Assembly (NCBI GenBank): GCA_022113835.1
Contig: JAILWY010000008.1
Span: 7,568,501-7,632,500, forward strand
From: Atopsyche davidsoni
Taxonomy: Eukaryota > Arthropoda > Insecta > Trichoptera > Hydrobiosidae
Direction: 5' to 3'
DNA length: 64,000 nucleotides
This document shows, piece after piece, positions 27,574-36,412 of this stretch. The translations under genes were made by a program, and so were the position numbers. Each line of letters begins with the position of its first letter. Positions within the stretch are counted from its first letter, which is position 1. The notes under the pieces are model-generated. The model searched no databases and was not told the DNA's origin. It worked only from the letters and a program-made list of their open reading frames with translations.

Positions 27574-28850
27574 TAATCATGACAGGAAGTACAAGATGGA
27601 ATTCAAGAGACCAATAACAGCTTTATTAGACGGTTCTGTTATATTATACTATGCTGCAAATGCTGATTGTATTCTATGTATTTAATAAACAATTTACAAC
27701 AAATATTATAAATACGTACTCTAGATAAAATCACAAAAGAAAAAGAATAGAAATCCCATTCACAACGATGCGATAGAAGACCCCAAAAGGCAACGCGCCC
27801 AGCATCTATCAAATCTCACCTGGATCGTCTTTAGAGGCTCCGGTCTATCGAGGGAGGCTGGGGAAGGGTCGTGGTCCCCCGAGAGCCTCCGTCTCCCCCA
27901 CAGGCTGCCCCCTCGTAAAACAGTGATTCCAATCGATTGAGAATAGGGCTCGAAATAATCGCGTGTCCTTGTTTTTTTTTTTTTTTTTGCAGTATTATTT
28001 AGACCTTGTAGCGAATTTATACAGAAGCATAAAGAATTTACAGTAAAATAAAATAATACGATCCTTTTCAGTGTTGTGGGGTGGATTTCATATTTTCGCA
28101 TGCATAGCTTTTGTATTTGGTGTAAAATACATTTCAGAAGTTACTTCGTGAAATATTGTACTCTCTTCGTAAATTCGATCTCTTGCTTCTGAATTCCAAA
28201 CTTATGTGATAAGGCAGAAAACGAGTTGTATTGATATAGCTTATATTTTTTAATATATATTTTTAAATTAATTCTATGAAACAGAGCTTTATTAAAAAAT
28301 AAGAAACTCATCCCTTTTGATATTATTATGTTATATTGAATTTCAATACAATTCAAAGTGAATTGTCAAATTACAAAAATAGATGACTTCAATCACTCAT
28401 GAAATTTAATTTTATATTTATGAAGTAAATACAATATATCTTATTGGTTACAAAAAATTAAAAATATGTTTGAATCAACAAATAGGTGATAGAAGATTAC
28501 AATTACTTATATTTGTGAGTGCTTTTGCCATTTAATGTCTTCTTTGAAGAAAACTTTTATAATATAAGAAAATGAAAATATATTTTTTATCTTATTCTTA
28601 AAATACTTTGAGGGAAAGTTATATGATTTTTAACCTTTACTAAAAATTATTAGCGTAAACAGGCAGTCAAAATTTTTCTCTTTACATCTCTTAAGAACCC
28701 CATAAAAAGCGAAAATGCTTCCAAGTTAAAATTATCGCAATCTACTATCCATTTGGATGCAAATAGTTGTTGTTTGATTGTGTAGTATTTCTCATTAAAC
28801 CAGCTTGTTTTAATATAGCAAATATAATTCTCAAGCATACATAAAAATAT
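27574..28850. other. AT-rich stretch with a GC-rich block at 27780-27930
   Basis: The block at 27780-27930 is rich in 'ccccc' and 'gggg', and is followed by T18 at about 27971-27988. A 113-codon minus-strand frame (27760-28101) spans both the block and the homopolymer. It has no domain I recognise, and I do not call it a gene. Confidence 0.5.
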
Positions 28851-28871
28851 TATATCAAAATGAACTGTTAA

Positions 28872-29064
28872 GAAATTCAATATTTTTGACAGAGAGTACT
28901 TGGTGGAATTCCATTTTAATATTTTTGAATAAAATACTCGAGTGATTTTCCACATTTATTTATTATATAAAATCTCACTCTGTTTGATAATGCCAACGTG
29001 AAAGGTCGGCGAAACCGGTCACTAATAAAAATAAAAATGTGGAAAATCACTCAAGTATTATATT
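28872..29064. mobile_element. Hairpin-GAAAC repeat, copy 3
   Basis: Begins 'gaaattcaatatttttgac' and ends 'cactcaagtattatatt'. AAAATGAAC occurs at 28857-28865 and 29065-29073 as a probable target duplication, with a few extra bases between the left copy and the start. The hairpin motif is at 28985-29014, with stem GCCAAC/GTCGGC (one mismatch). The inner region is the shortest of the four copies, but both inverted arms 'gagtgattttccacat' and its complement are present. Confidence 0.7.
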
Positions 29065-29239
29065 AAAATGAACCTCAAATGTTGTGTTAAAATAGCAATG
29101 TGATGTTTCACGATCAATAACAACAATATACGTACAAATTGAATTTAATTGTCGGTTTTTAGATATGACGCAAATTATTACTCGGTTATAAAAAAAAATG
29201 TCGACAATCACATCTTCAGCAGGTATTTGGAGTTAACTG

Positions 29240-29440
29240 CAGGAAGCCAGGTGAGTACGCGCGGTACACGCGGGGAGACAGGCCCGGCTGCATATTACCT
29301 TAATGACCCCGTTTCGGCTGGGGTAGAATGCGTCATTAATGGTCCCCGGGGACCTTCATCCCAAAATGGCGGCCGTTTTTGAAAAAGAACGCTAATGAGC
29401 CGTCCCGCTGCCGAGGGGCGCCGCCGAGCCCCAATGTGTC
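29240..29440. promoter_or_regulatory. GC-rich island with homeobox-type and YY1/Pho-type sites (possible regulatory)
   Basis: About 200 bp of high GC in AT-rich surroundings. It contains 'cttaatgacc' and 'cattaatgg' (TAAT cores), CCAAAATGGCGGCC (29361-29374, YY1/Pho-like) and the inverted word 'ggtccccggggacc'. A 77-codon plus-strand frame runs across it without a protein motif. It may be a conserved non-coding element, but I cannot test conservation here. Confidence 0.3.
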
Positions 29441-30309
29441 TGCTTTATGTAGGATTCTTTTTTAGTTGATAAGGTAGCTTTGCCTTTTGTTTATGTTGTG
29501 TTTAATTTTTAATTTATTGCTTTTTTGTGTTCTCAGGTAAAAACCAGCTTTTAAATGTATATTTGTGTTAATTAAGAAATATATCTTTTTGTTTTTTTAC
29601 GTAATTACGAAATAAAGTATTTTGAATACGCGTTTGATAAAGAGGCATTTTTATTTACGAGTTTGCGTCACACTGTAGTTTTAATGGGTGACATTTTCGT
29701 TTTTAAGCGCTTACCTTTGAATCTTTATTAAGATGAATTTACGAACATTATAACAAATGAAAATTATAAACACTGAGACCTGCTACAGTTAAAGCATTGA
29801 TCATTATCGAAAAGTAATATATTGAGTTTTTCTGGTTGAAAAAATGCTTGTGAAATTTTGTTTACAAGAAGTTCCTGAAACTTAAAGATGACCATCTCCT
29901 GAAACTATCTTAAAGAAATAAGGGTCAAGGGTTCATGTAAGGCAAAATTTTCAGAATACTCGCAAAAGAGATCAATGAGACCGTATGGAAAATGACTTTA
30001 AAAGATGTATGTATAGTGCCAAATAGCTCATCTATAAGAGAACAGGACTACGAATAAATTGAGTCAATATTATATCGTGGCTGTATATTTCTAACCATCT
30101 TATGGGATGCATTCTTATGAGATGAAATCATTAGCTTGAGTATATGATAAGGATCGATTTTATCGCAACAGCAGCAGATGACAATAAGGTTTGATTTTTT
30201 TTATTATAGCAGAAGTGAATTACTTACTACTATAATTGCAATCATATTAAGTTGGATTAATGTCAGTCAGAATGCGTTTTTATTTACCCATGCAGGTATT
30301 AGTATGTTT
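29441..30309. other. AT-rich stretch without a recognisable gene
   Basis: No motif, repeat end or structured sequence stood out. Confidence 0.5.
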
Positions 30310-30647
30310 ATGTGATTAAGCACATTTTTTCACACATTGAAAACGATTAAAGAAAACTCTCAGAAAATATCATCGTGACTTGTGTGGGATTCGAACCCAC
30401 ATCCTCAAGCTTTCATGGCCGGTGCATTTATCCAAATATTGATTAGCCCTAGCATATTAGTTCATATGTAGAATATGATTATTAGAAATTCTCACTAAAT
30501 TGCAGTGGCTCGTTAGCATAGTTGGATAAATGCACCGGCCATGAAAGCTTGGGGATGTGGGTTCGAATCCCACACAAGTCACGATGATATTTTCTGAGAG
30601 TTTTCTTTAATCGTTTTCAATGTGTGAAAAAATGTGCTTAATCACAT
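30310..30647. mobile_element. Fold-back tRNA-like element, copy 2 (near-perfect)
   Basis: Two arms of about 125 bp are almost exact reverse complements: 'atgtgattaagcacat' on the left (30310) and 'atgtgcttaatcacat' on the right, ending 30647. They are separated by a roughly 80-bp spacer. Each arm carries a tRNA-like sequence, on the minus strand in the left arm (about 30375-30435) and on the plus strand in the right (30505-30582). Arm identity is high, so the structure is either young or maintained by conversion. Transcription would give a long RNA hairpin. Confidence 0.8.
30505..30582 (+). tRNA. tRNA-like sequence (repeat-borne, probably not a functional tRNA)
   Basis: 78 nt. The ends GTGGCTC (505-511) and AAGTCAC (576-582) pair at six of seven positions as an acceptor stem, with one G-U and one mismatch. 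The A box TAGCATAGTTGG (514-525) and B box GGTTCGAATCC (30560-30570) fit the Pol III consensus. The T arm is perfect: GTGGG, loop TTCGAAT, CCCAC. The anticodon arm is irregular (CCGG/CTTGG around 'ccatgaaag'), so amino-acid identity is unclear. It continues directly into the repeat tail 'gatgatattttctgagag', so I read it as the head of a tRNA-derived element and not a host tRNA gene. Confidence 0.6.
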
Positions 30648-30649
30648 AT

Positions 30650-31442
30650 AATTGCAATCCTTAAAACTTGAGAATCCCATAAGGAAAAAAATATATATTT
30701 TCCCATATCACAGTTTTTTATAAAATATTTAAATACCTTGACTTATTAAAATTGTTGTCGTGTAATACCTGATTTTTATGGAAATGTATGTATTGATATA
30801 TGAGTTTGTATAATCATGGTTTACGTAAGCACGGCGTGACAAATGGTGTAATCTTAAAAACATAGAATATTTAAAAATTACTGATACACTTTTGACTAGT
30901 GATTAAAGGTTTTCAGCAAAATAATTAGATTTCTTTCAGGATAATCCGCAGAGTAGCTGGTGAAGATACAAGGCAGGTGCTTCTCTGACATCTTCCGTCA
31001 TAATACCTGACCGTTACTGTAACCCCCGATGTCTCGTTCCAGAAGCAGTTATGCGACCCCCGGGATTAGAACTTACGACCCGTACTCTCAAGTGTTATTG
31101 TACACCGGGCCATCTTGCAGCCGCCTCTCCGATTACACACTCAGCATTGTTATCATATTATGACTCCGAATGACGTGGTGCTTAACCAAAGCAACATAAG
31201 ATAGAGTTAGAGAGAATTTATATGATTAATATTTAACTGGCATATATACAAGCGTATATTTCAGATAAAATTATTACTTTGTTACAAAGCCACAATATTT
31301 TCAAAAAAAGTGTTAGTTAAAGTCTCATTTAAGTATTATATGTAAAACAATGCAAGTATTTTTTTTTGTTTCATGTGTGTTCGTAAACTGTAAAATAACC
31401 TAGGTCATTAGAATACTCAATAATTACTAGTTATTAAATAAA
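30650..31442. other. Stretch holding a degraded tRNA-like repeat
   Basis: AT-rich apart from 30940-31150. See the minus-strand tRNA-like sequence at 31054-31118. Confidence 0.5.
31054..31118 (-). repeat. Degraded tRNA-derived SINE head
   Basis: On the minus strand it reads TGGCCCGGTG (A-box-like) ... AGTTCTAATCCCGGGGG (B-box-like), about 45 nt apart, the spacing expected inside a tRNA. It is unrelated in sequence to the fold-back family. Short GC-rich flanks at 31000-31140 probably belong to the same element. Confidence 0.4.
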
Positions 31443-31456
31443 TTAGAAATTAAAAA

Positions 31457-31658
31457 ATTCAATATTTTTGACATAGAGTACTTGGTGGAATTCCATTTTA
31501 ATATTTTTGAGTAAAATACTTGAGTGATTTTCCATATGTTCGTTTTTATTTGTCAATCTGTCAATCAATCTCTAACAATTGTTTACCTAATTGCTTATTA
31601 TTATATAAAATCTCACTCTGTTTGATAATGCCAACGTGAAAGATTGGCGAAACCGGTC
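31457..31658. mobile_element. Hairpin-GAAAC repeat, copy 4 (one end truncated)
   Basis: Has 'aattcaatatttttgacat' on the left and 'acaattgtttacctaattgc', shared with copy 1 (about 16914), in the middle. The hairpin motif at 31623-31653 has stem GCCAAC/ATTGGC (one closing mismatch). The right inverted arm stops just after 'accggtca', unlike copies 1-3. End-specific truncation is typical of elements copied by reverse transcription. The constant end is the 'gaaattcaat' side. Confidence 0.65.
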
Positions 31659-31969
31659 AATTTGTTTAAATTTTAATATTGTTTTGAAAGTATTTACAAC
31701 ATTATATATAAAATAGGTGTTTTCAGAAAATTCATAATATAAACCACACTAAACCATATTTAACTACTTTTAGATAAATAGTCGGAATCAAACAAAATTA
31801 AATCGTTTCAAAACTTTGAATTTACACTTTCTGATTAAATATTGTTTATAGTGCTTCTAACTACAGACATAACCTCAAAGTCTACTGAAGCTACCTTGAA
31901 TTGTAGAAACGAAACTAAATACAATACATCATCATTAAACTCACATAAACAAGAAAATAAAAATAACCG

Positions 31970-32240
31970 TCGGGTAGTCCCATCGCATTTTCCGCCAAGA
32001 GCCTGAAAGCACCCCGTGTAATTGACCGCGGGGAAAGTTTTCAGGAGGCCGGGCCGTCCAGGGCGCGACCTCCGCTCCTGAAGTTGCGTATTTACGAGGG
32101 CCGGCTGTCGATACTGGCGCCTATCACTTCCGGGCTGGATTGACGTAAACTGGCGTAAATGCGTCGCTTCAGGAGAAACTCGCCCTCTCGGGATACAAAC
32201 TTGCCGGCGCGGGGGCGGGGGTGGAAATTTTGTAATTTTC
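31970..32240. promoter_or_regulatory. GC-rich island (possible regulatory)
   Basis: About 270 bp of high GC, with 'gggccggctgtcgatac', 'cgcctatcacttccgggct' and two 'tggcgtaaa/tgacgtaaa' words. No open frame of interest crosses it. It lies just left of a hAT element. Function is unknown. Confidence 0.25.
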
Positions 32241-32296
32241 GGAGGTGTTAAGTACTGCGAGAATGTTTTTAGATACTTTTTAGAGTTCGTGTAAGT

Positions 32297-33037
32297 CAGT
32301 GGCTCTCAAATTCTTTTGGCCCATGGACCCATTTTTATAGTAAAAACTTGCTCACGGACCCCCTTTCACAGACAAAACTTGCCCACGGACCCCTTTTCAC
32401 AGACAAAATTTGCCTACGGACCCCCTTTCACAGACAAAATTTCCCTACGGACCCCCTTTTACAGTCAAAACTTGCCCACGGAGCCCTTCCATAGTAAAAA
32501 CTTGCCTACGGACCCCCTTTCACAGACAAAACTTACCCACGGACCTCTTTTCATAGTCAAAACTTGCCCATGGAACCCCTTTTACAGACAAAACTTCCCT
32601 AACGCCCCTTTTTCATAGTCAAAATTTGCCTACGGACCCCCTTTCACATACAAAACTTGCCTACGGACCCCCTTTCATAGTCAAAACTTGCCTACGGCCC
32701 CTGGGTGAAAAACTACATAAATTCATATTATAGACTAGTTGGTGCAAGTATCGACTGTATTAACCTACCTGACTCACCGCAATGCCTGTAATTACTTGTA
32801 TTTTATGCACCTGTCTATATTTATATTTTACTTAGGACGTAAAAATCGCTAATAATATATTCATTGTTATTTATTTTAACTTCCATTGTAATAAAAACGT
32901 GTCACAATTATTTTATTTTATATTAAACCTTGCACGGACCCCCTGACGTTGTTCAGGGACCCCCAAATCGAGTTTAATTTTCTAAGGACCCCCTGAATGA
33001 TCCCTGGGGTCCGTAGGGACCACTTTGAGAAGCACCG
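32297..33037. mobile_element. Non-autonomous hAT element with internal minisatellite
   Basis: The left end CAGTGGCTCTCAAA pairs with the right end, whose complement reads CGGTGCTTCTCAAA (11 of 14). It is flanked by GTGTAAGT (32289-32296) and GTGTAAAT (33038-33045), an 8-bp target duplication with one difference. CAGTGG ends and 8-bp duplications are hAT hallmarks. Both ends continue with 'ggaccc'/'gggtcc' words. There is no transposase inside. The left half is taken up by a minisatellite made from the subterminal sequence. Confidence 0.85.
32325..32705. repeat. Minisatellite of about 30-bp units
   Basis: Twelve or so units of the form 'cggacccccttt' + 'cacagacaaaacttgccca', with point differences. 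The unit length is a multiple of three and free of stops in one plus frame, which creates a 100-codon repetitive frame at 32316-32618. That frame is not a gene. The repeat grew from the hAT subterminal motif, since 'cggaccccctg' also occurs near 32936 and 32980. Confidence 0.85.
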
Positions 33038-33045
33038 GTGTAAAT

Positions 33046-34127
33046 GTTTGCTCGGAATTTTTAAGCAATGTTGAAAATATATGTATTAAATGTGATATTT
33101 ATTTAATCGTTTTAAACAATTATTGTGTCTTTTCTTGAGACGGTAAGTGTACAGTCCAAGCAGAATATATCACGTTCCCTTCAGTACAACAGATCGTCAC
33201 GGGTGTTTCACCCTCTGGTATTCGTGTATATGTAGATATCCGGTGGCTCAGCACCCCCAGGACCGCACTGAGGGATGCGCAACGTCTGCTTCTACCAAAG
33301 GTACATCTCCTGATGACCAGGGGCTGTCGAATGTGATTTAATGTACCTTCGATTACATGTGAAATAGAATAGGATTTCTCGTTTTCTATCTCGTGCTCGG
33401 AGATGGTCTTCCTACCCCTGAATATATAGCGATTTATTTTAGAAAATAAACACCTCTACCCAGATTTTCCTTTGTCCAACAGAACCTACTTTACTACTAC
33501 AAATATATTAACGATGCCTTCTGTAGATATAATCACTGTAAAATGCATATATTAAAAAAAATAATACGATATTCCAATACATACTTCAGTGTATATTTAA
33601 CGACTGAAAAAAATATATTGCTATTCAAAATATTATAGATCCATGCGATATAGTATAAATCCAATACTTGAAATTACTCATGACTCTGGAGTATCTTTTG
33701 TGACGTGCATGTATATATAAATAAACAATAACAAAGTTTTGTATTTCAGATAATTTAAAATAAATACAGGACCCCCGCGCCAGGTACAAGGCTCCCGTGT
33801 CTCGCATACGTCACTGGCTTAATTAATTTTCCCATAGAAACTCTGTAACTGAATATTTCTATAGTCGGCGTTATTGTTTTTCTAGCTCTCTTTGTGCGTC
33901 CTGGCAACTCTTCTAATTCTCTAAAAACAACTCGTCTGTTGTTTTCACACAATAATGTCTTTTTTTTATTAAATTTCACGTCGTAATTTAATATTAATAA
34001 ATATCGTTGAAGTATCAAAATAAATACCCGAGGTAATAAACTAAATAATAAAAGCTCCTTTAGAATATTTGATGTTTTTTCACGTAAACACAAAAGTGAA
34101 GCTATAAATAGTATAGCCTGTTTTACT
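33046..34127. other. AT-rich stretch without a recognisable gene
   Basis: A minus-strand frame of 112 codons (33755-34093) has a basic central part but no motif that I know. 'gtctcgcatacgtcactggc' at about 33798 resembles, on the minus strand, the dispersed 'cagtgacg...ctcg' sequence also seen at 50.4 and 50.5 kb. Confidence 0.45.
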
Positions 34128-34349
34128 TTATAATGTAAAACAATAACTTTTTATTTATATCTTCACTGTGAGTTTATTGGAATTATTTTGCATAACTAGT
34201 TTCGACCTTATACACCAGGTCATCATCAAATGCATGACTAAACTCATCTGATGATGACCTGGTGTATAAGGTCGAAACTAGTTATCCAAAATAATTCTAA
34301 TAAACTCACAGTGAAGATATAAATAAAAAGTTATTGTTTATCATTATAA
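34128..34349. mobile_element. 222-bp fold-back element with CTGATGA...GAAAC motif on both strands
   Basis: Two arms of about 100 bp (34128-34228 and 34249-34349) are inverted copies with very few differences in the inner 90 bp, around a 20-bp spacer. The right arm contains CTGATGA, a T, the 5-bp stem GACCT/AGGTC and GAAAC (34248-34279). The left arm contains its complement. There is no coding capacity and no clear target duplication. The outer words are 'ttataatg' and 'cattataa'. Confidence 0.75.
34248..34279 (+). ncRNA. Hammerhead-like motif (hypothetical)
   Basis: CUGAUGA (34248-34254) matches the hammerhead consensus exactly. It is followed by an unpaired U, stem II GACCU/AGGUC with loop GGUGUAUA, then GAAAC. 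The extra U at the base of stem II and the lack of an obvious stem III plus cleavage triplet argue against full activity. Penelope-like and retrozyme elements of animals are known to carry minimal hammerheads of this kind, which is why I flag it. Confidence 0.35.
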
Positions 34350-34972
34350 TAATGGATCTTCACCATTCAAATGCCTTGTCCCTCAACAACATATAAATTT
34401 TATATTATTGATATAAAGTACTTGGTGAAATTCTTTTATAATAGGAAATTCATGCGGAATAAGGTTTCATAAATTATTAAAAATCAGTGATTATCAGATT
34501 TTATTTAACTGACCAATGAACTCAACTGTTTTAAACGAAGTGATTTTACGTTTTTGAAAACGATTTTATATTATTCATGTAAAGAGTGTTTTTTTAAAAA
34601 CCAATTTCAGGGCAAAGTAACATTGAAAAAGGTAGTTTTATTTTTAAGATATTTTGCTGTCTCAAAAGGATCTGCTGTTTGCGACAAAGCATGCATTCTA
34701 GTATACCGAAAGCCGGTTCAAAGTTTATGCTAACGACGATAACTTCAGTTGGCGTACGAGCCAGATTATTATTTTAGATCCACGCTATACGCAAGACTCG
34801 AATTCATTGAAGTTGAAACGAGGAGAGATACAGTCCGACCAGAGCGAGAATACACCCGAAGCGTGAGTTTGGAGCGAGCTTGTAGCGGCGAGGCTAACTG
34901 CTTGTTATTGTTGGGCGGCACTTTGGTCGTCTGCTCCCTCGGGCGTCTGGCCGAGCTTTGCTAAGGTCTTAA

Positions 34973-35120
34973 GGCCTCTACACAACTTGCAACCGACTTG
35001 CAATTAGCCGATAGCGTCATCTTGTGCGACGTTGACTTAAGCGAGACCATGAAAAAAATGTCAAAAAAAAAAGCTGATTGCAAATCGGTCGCAAGTCGTG
35101 TCGCTGCGTGTGAAACAGCC
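34973..35120. mobile_element. Short TIR MITE (TTAA context)
   Basis: The left 'ggcctctacacaacttgcaa' and the right 'gtcgctgcgtgtgaaacagcc' are imperfect inverted copies. They continue inward as 'ccgacttgcaattagc' and 'gctgattgcaaatcgg'. TTAA precedes the left end (34969-34972), and TTTAA follows the right. The right half was later copied again at 35521-35560 as part of a larger duplication. Confidence 0.5.
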
Positions 35121-35394
35121 TTTAAATGCTGTGTGCTTTTCAGACTGTCTTCTTAGAAATCTATATATATATATATGTGTCTATTTTTTAAATCATACTC
35201 TACATATGAACCAATGTGTCCAGGCCAACCAATATGTAATGATTTGCAAGCACTGGACTTTTTGAACAAAGTAACAAGTGAAGCGATTTTAGTCCCATCT
35301 GGATATTATTTTAAAATCTATTAATTTAGCCAAGACGCTGATGAAGAGTATGATTGTTAAAAATTCTCGATAAACGGAAGTGATTCGTTAGTAC
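35082..35394 (+). repeat. About 310-bp direct duplication, first copy
   Basis: Starts at 'aaatcggtcgcaagtcgtgt' and runs through a TA microsatellite, 'caatgtgtccaggccaacca', 'cactggactttttgaacaa' and 'ctcgataaacggaagtgatt'. The second copy is at 35521-35828. Differences are few: the TA length, an 'aattt' indel and some substitutions. It contains the 5' part of the fold-back tRNA-like family. Confidence 0.85.
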
Positions 35395-35515
35395 AAGGGT
35401 TAGTACACCAGAAAAATATCATCGTGATTTGTGTGGGATTTGAACCCACATCTCCTGGCTTACATGGCCGGTTTACTAACCCTTGTACTAACGAATCACT
35501 TCCGTTGATCGAGAA
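35371..35515. mobile_element. Fold-back tRNA-like element, copy 3 (inner inverted part)
   Basis: 'taaacggaagtgattcgtta' on the left is inverted at 'taacgaatcacttccgttga' on the right. Between them, on the minus strand, lies a tRNA-like sequence (35424-35499). It fills the gap between the two 310-bp direct copies, so duplication and inversion are parts of one rearrangement. Confidence 0.65.
35424..35499 (-). tRNA. tRNA-like sequence (repeat-borne)
   Basis: On the minus strand, the ends GTGATTC and AAATCAC pair at six of seven positions. The A-box-like word is TAGTACAAGGG, the B box is GGTTCAAATCC and the T arm is GTGGG/CCCAC. It is the same family as 30505-30582, from a diverged subfamily. 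It is probably a Pol III promoter unit of a repeat and not a working tRNA. Confidence 0.5.
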
Positions 35516-35520
35516 TTTTT

Positions 35521-35828
35521 AAATCGGTCGCAAGTCGTGTCGCTGCGTGTGAAACAGCCTTTAAATGCTGTGTGCTTTTCAGACTGTCTTCTTAGAAATC
35601 TATATATATATATATATGTCTATTTTTTAAATCATACTCTACATATGAACCAATGTGTCCAGGCCAACCAATATGTAGTGATTTGCAAGCACTGGACTTT
35701 TTGAACAAAGTAACAAGTGAAGCGATTTTAGTCCCATCTGGATATTATTTTTAAAATCTATTAGCCAAGACGCTGATGAAGAGTATGATTGTTAAAAATT
35801 CTCGATAAACGGAAGTGATTCGTTGGTA
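35521..35828 (+). repeat. About 310-bp direct duplication, second copy
   Basis: Copy of 35082-35394, offset about 439 bp at its start. It continues into the rest of the fold-back family, including a tRNA-like head with a deleted A box, then 'gatgatatttctctgagag' and the right terminal repeat 'gtgcctaatcatattagtaa' ending near 35950. Confidence 0.85.
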
Positions 35829-35972
35829 CACCAGTCATGTAAACCAGGGGATGTTGGTTCAAATTCCACACAAATCACGATGATATTTCTCTGAGAGTTT
35901 CTTTAAATCAACTTCTATGCATGAACTAATGTGCCTAATCATATTAGTAACAATATATATATATATATATAG

Positions 35973-36208
35973 CAGGGGTGGCCAAAGCGTCGAACGCGGT
36001 CTACAAGTCGACATCGTAACTATTTATAGTTACCCGCCTCTCCGATGCCAGCCCCGTATGAAAAAATATTATTTTCCATGATATTGAAATTTTTAAATTT
36101 ATTTTTGGTTTAAAATTACTACTTAGCACATAAAATTTTGGTAGATAACCGCCTGTAATAAAAAAAAAAACACTTCGCCTATAGTGGTTAAATGCTTGTC
36201 CACCCCTG
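35973..36208. mobile_element. 236-bp hAT MITE
   Basis: Ends CAGGGGTGGCCAA and (complement of the right end) CAGGGGTGGACAA. Flanks ATATATAG (35965-35972) and ATCTATAG (36209-36216) form an 8-bp target duplication with one change. The element has no frame of interest. Confidence 0.85.
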
Positions 36209-36343
36209 ATCTATAGTCTATACTATAATCACACATTACAGAGTGATTTTTATGTCTGCGTCCATGACTTTGAGTTTTTGTTGTGAATCGAGTAAATTTT
36301 GGTTATTTATTTAATTTTTGAATCTTATCATAATATTTTAAAT

Positions 36344-36412
36344 AGCAAATTGGCTCAGTGGAAAGACAGTTGACTTTCAATTAAGAGGTTCCCAGTTCAA
36401 TCTCCATACTGT
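36344..36412 (+). repeat. tRNA-like fragment, Glu-like (SINE head or pseudogene)
   Basis: TGGCTCAGTGG (36351-36361) is a good A box and AGTTCAATCTCC (36394-36405) a B-box-like word, at normal spacing. The loop CTTTCAA would place anticodon TTC, as in tRNA-Glu. No acceptor stem pairs, so this is a decayed tRNA copy or SINE head. Confidence 0.45.

Noticed and set aside
30505..30582. Calling this a functional host tRNA gene
   Set aside because: The anticodon arm is irregular, and the sequence is embedded in a fold-back repeat with several diverged copies.
32316..32618. 100-codon plus-strand open frame
   Set aside because: It is the translation of a 30-bp minisatellite inside a hAT element. The open frame follows from the unit length.
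33755..34093. 112-codon minus-strand open frame with a basic segment
   Set aside because: No recognisable domain, no start context and low-complexity N-terminal part.
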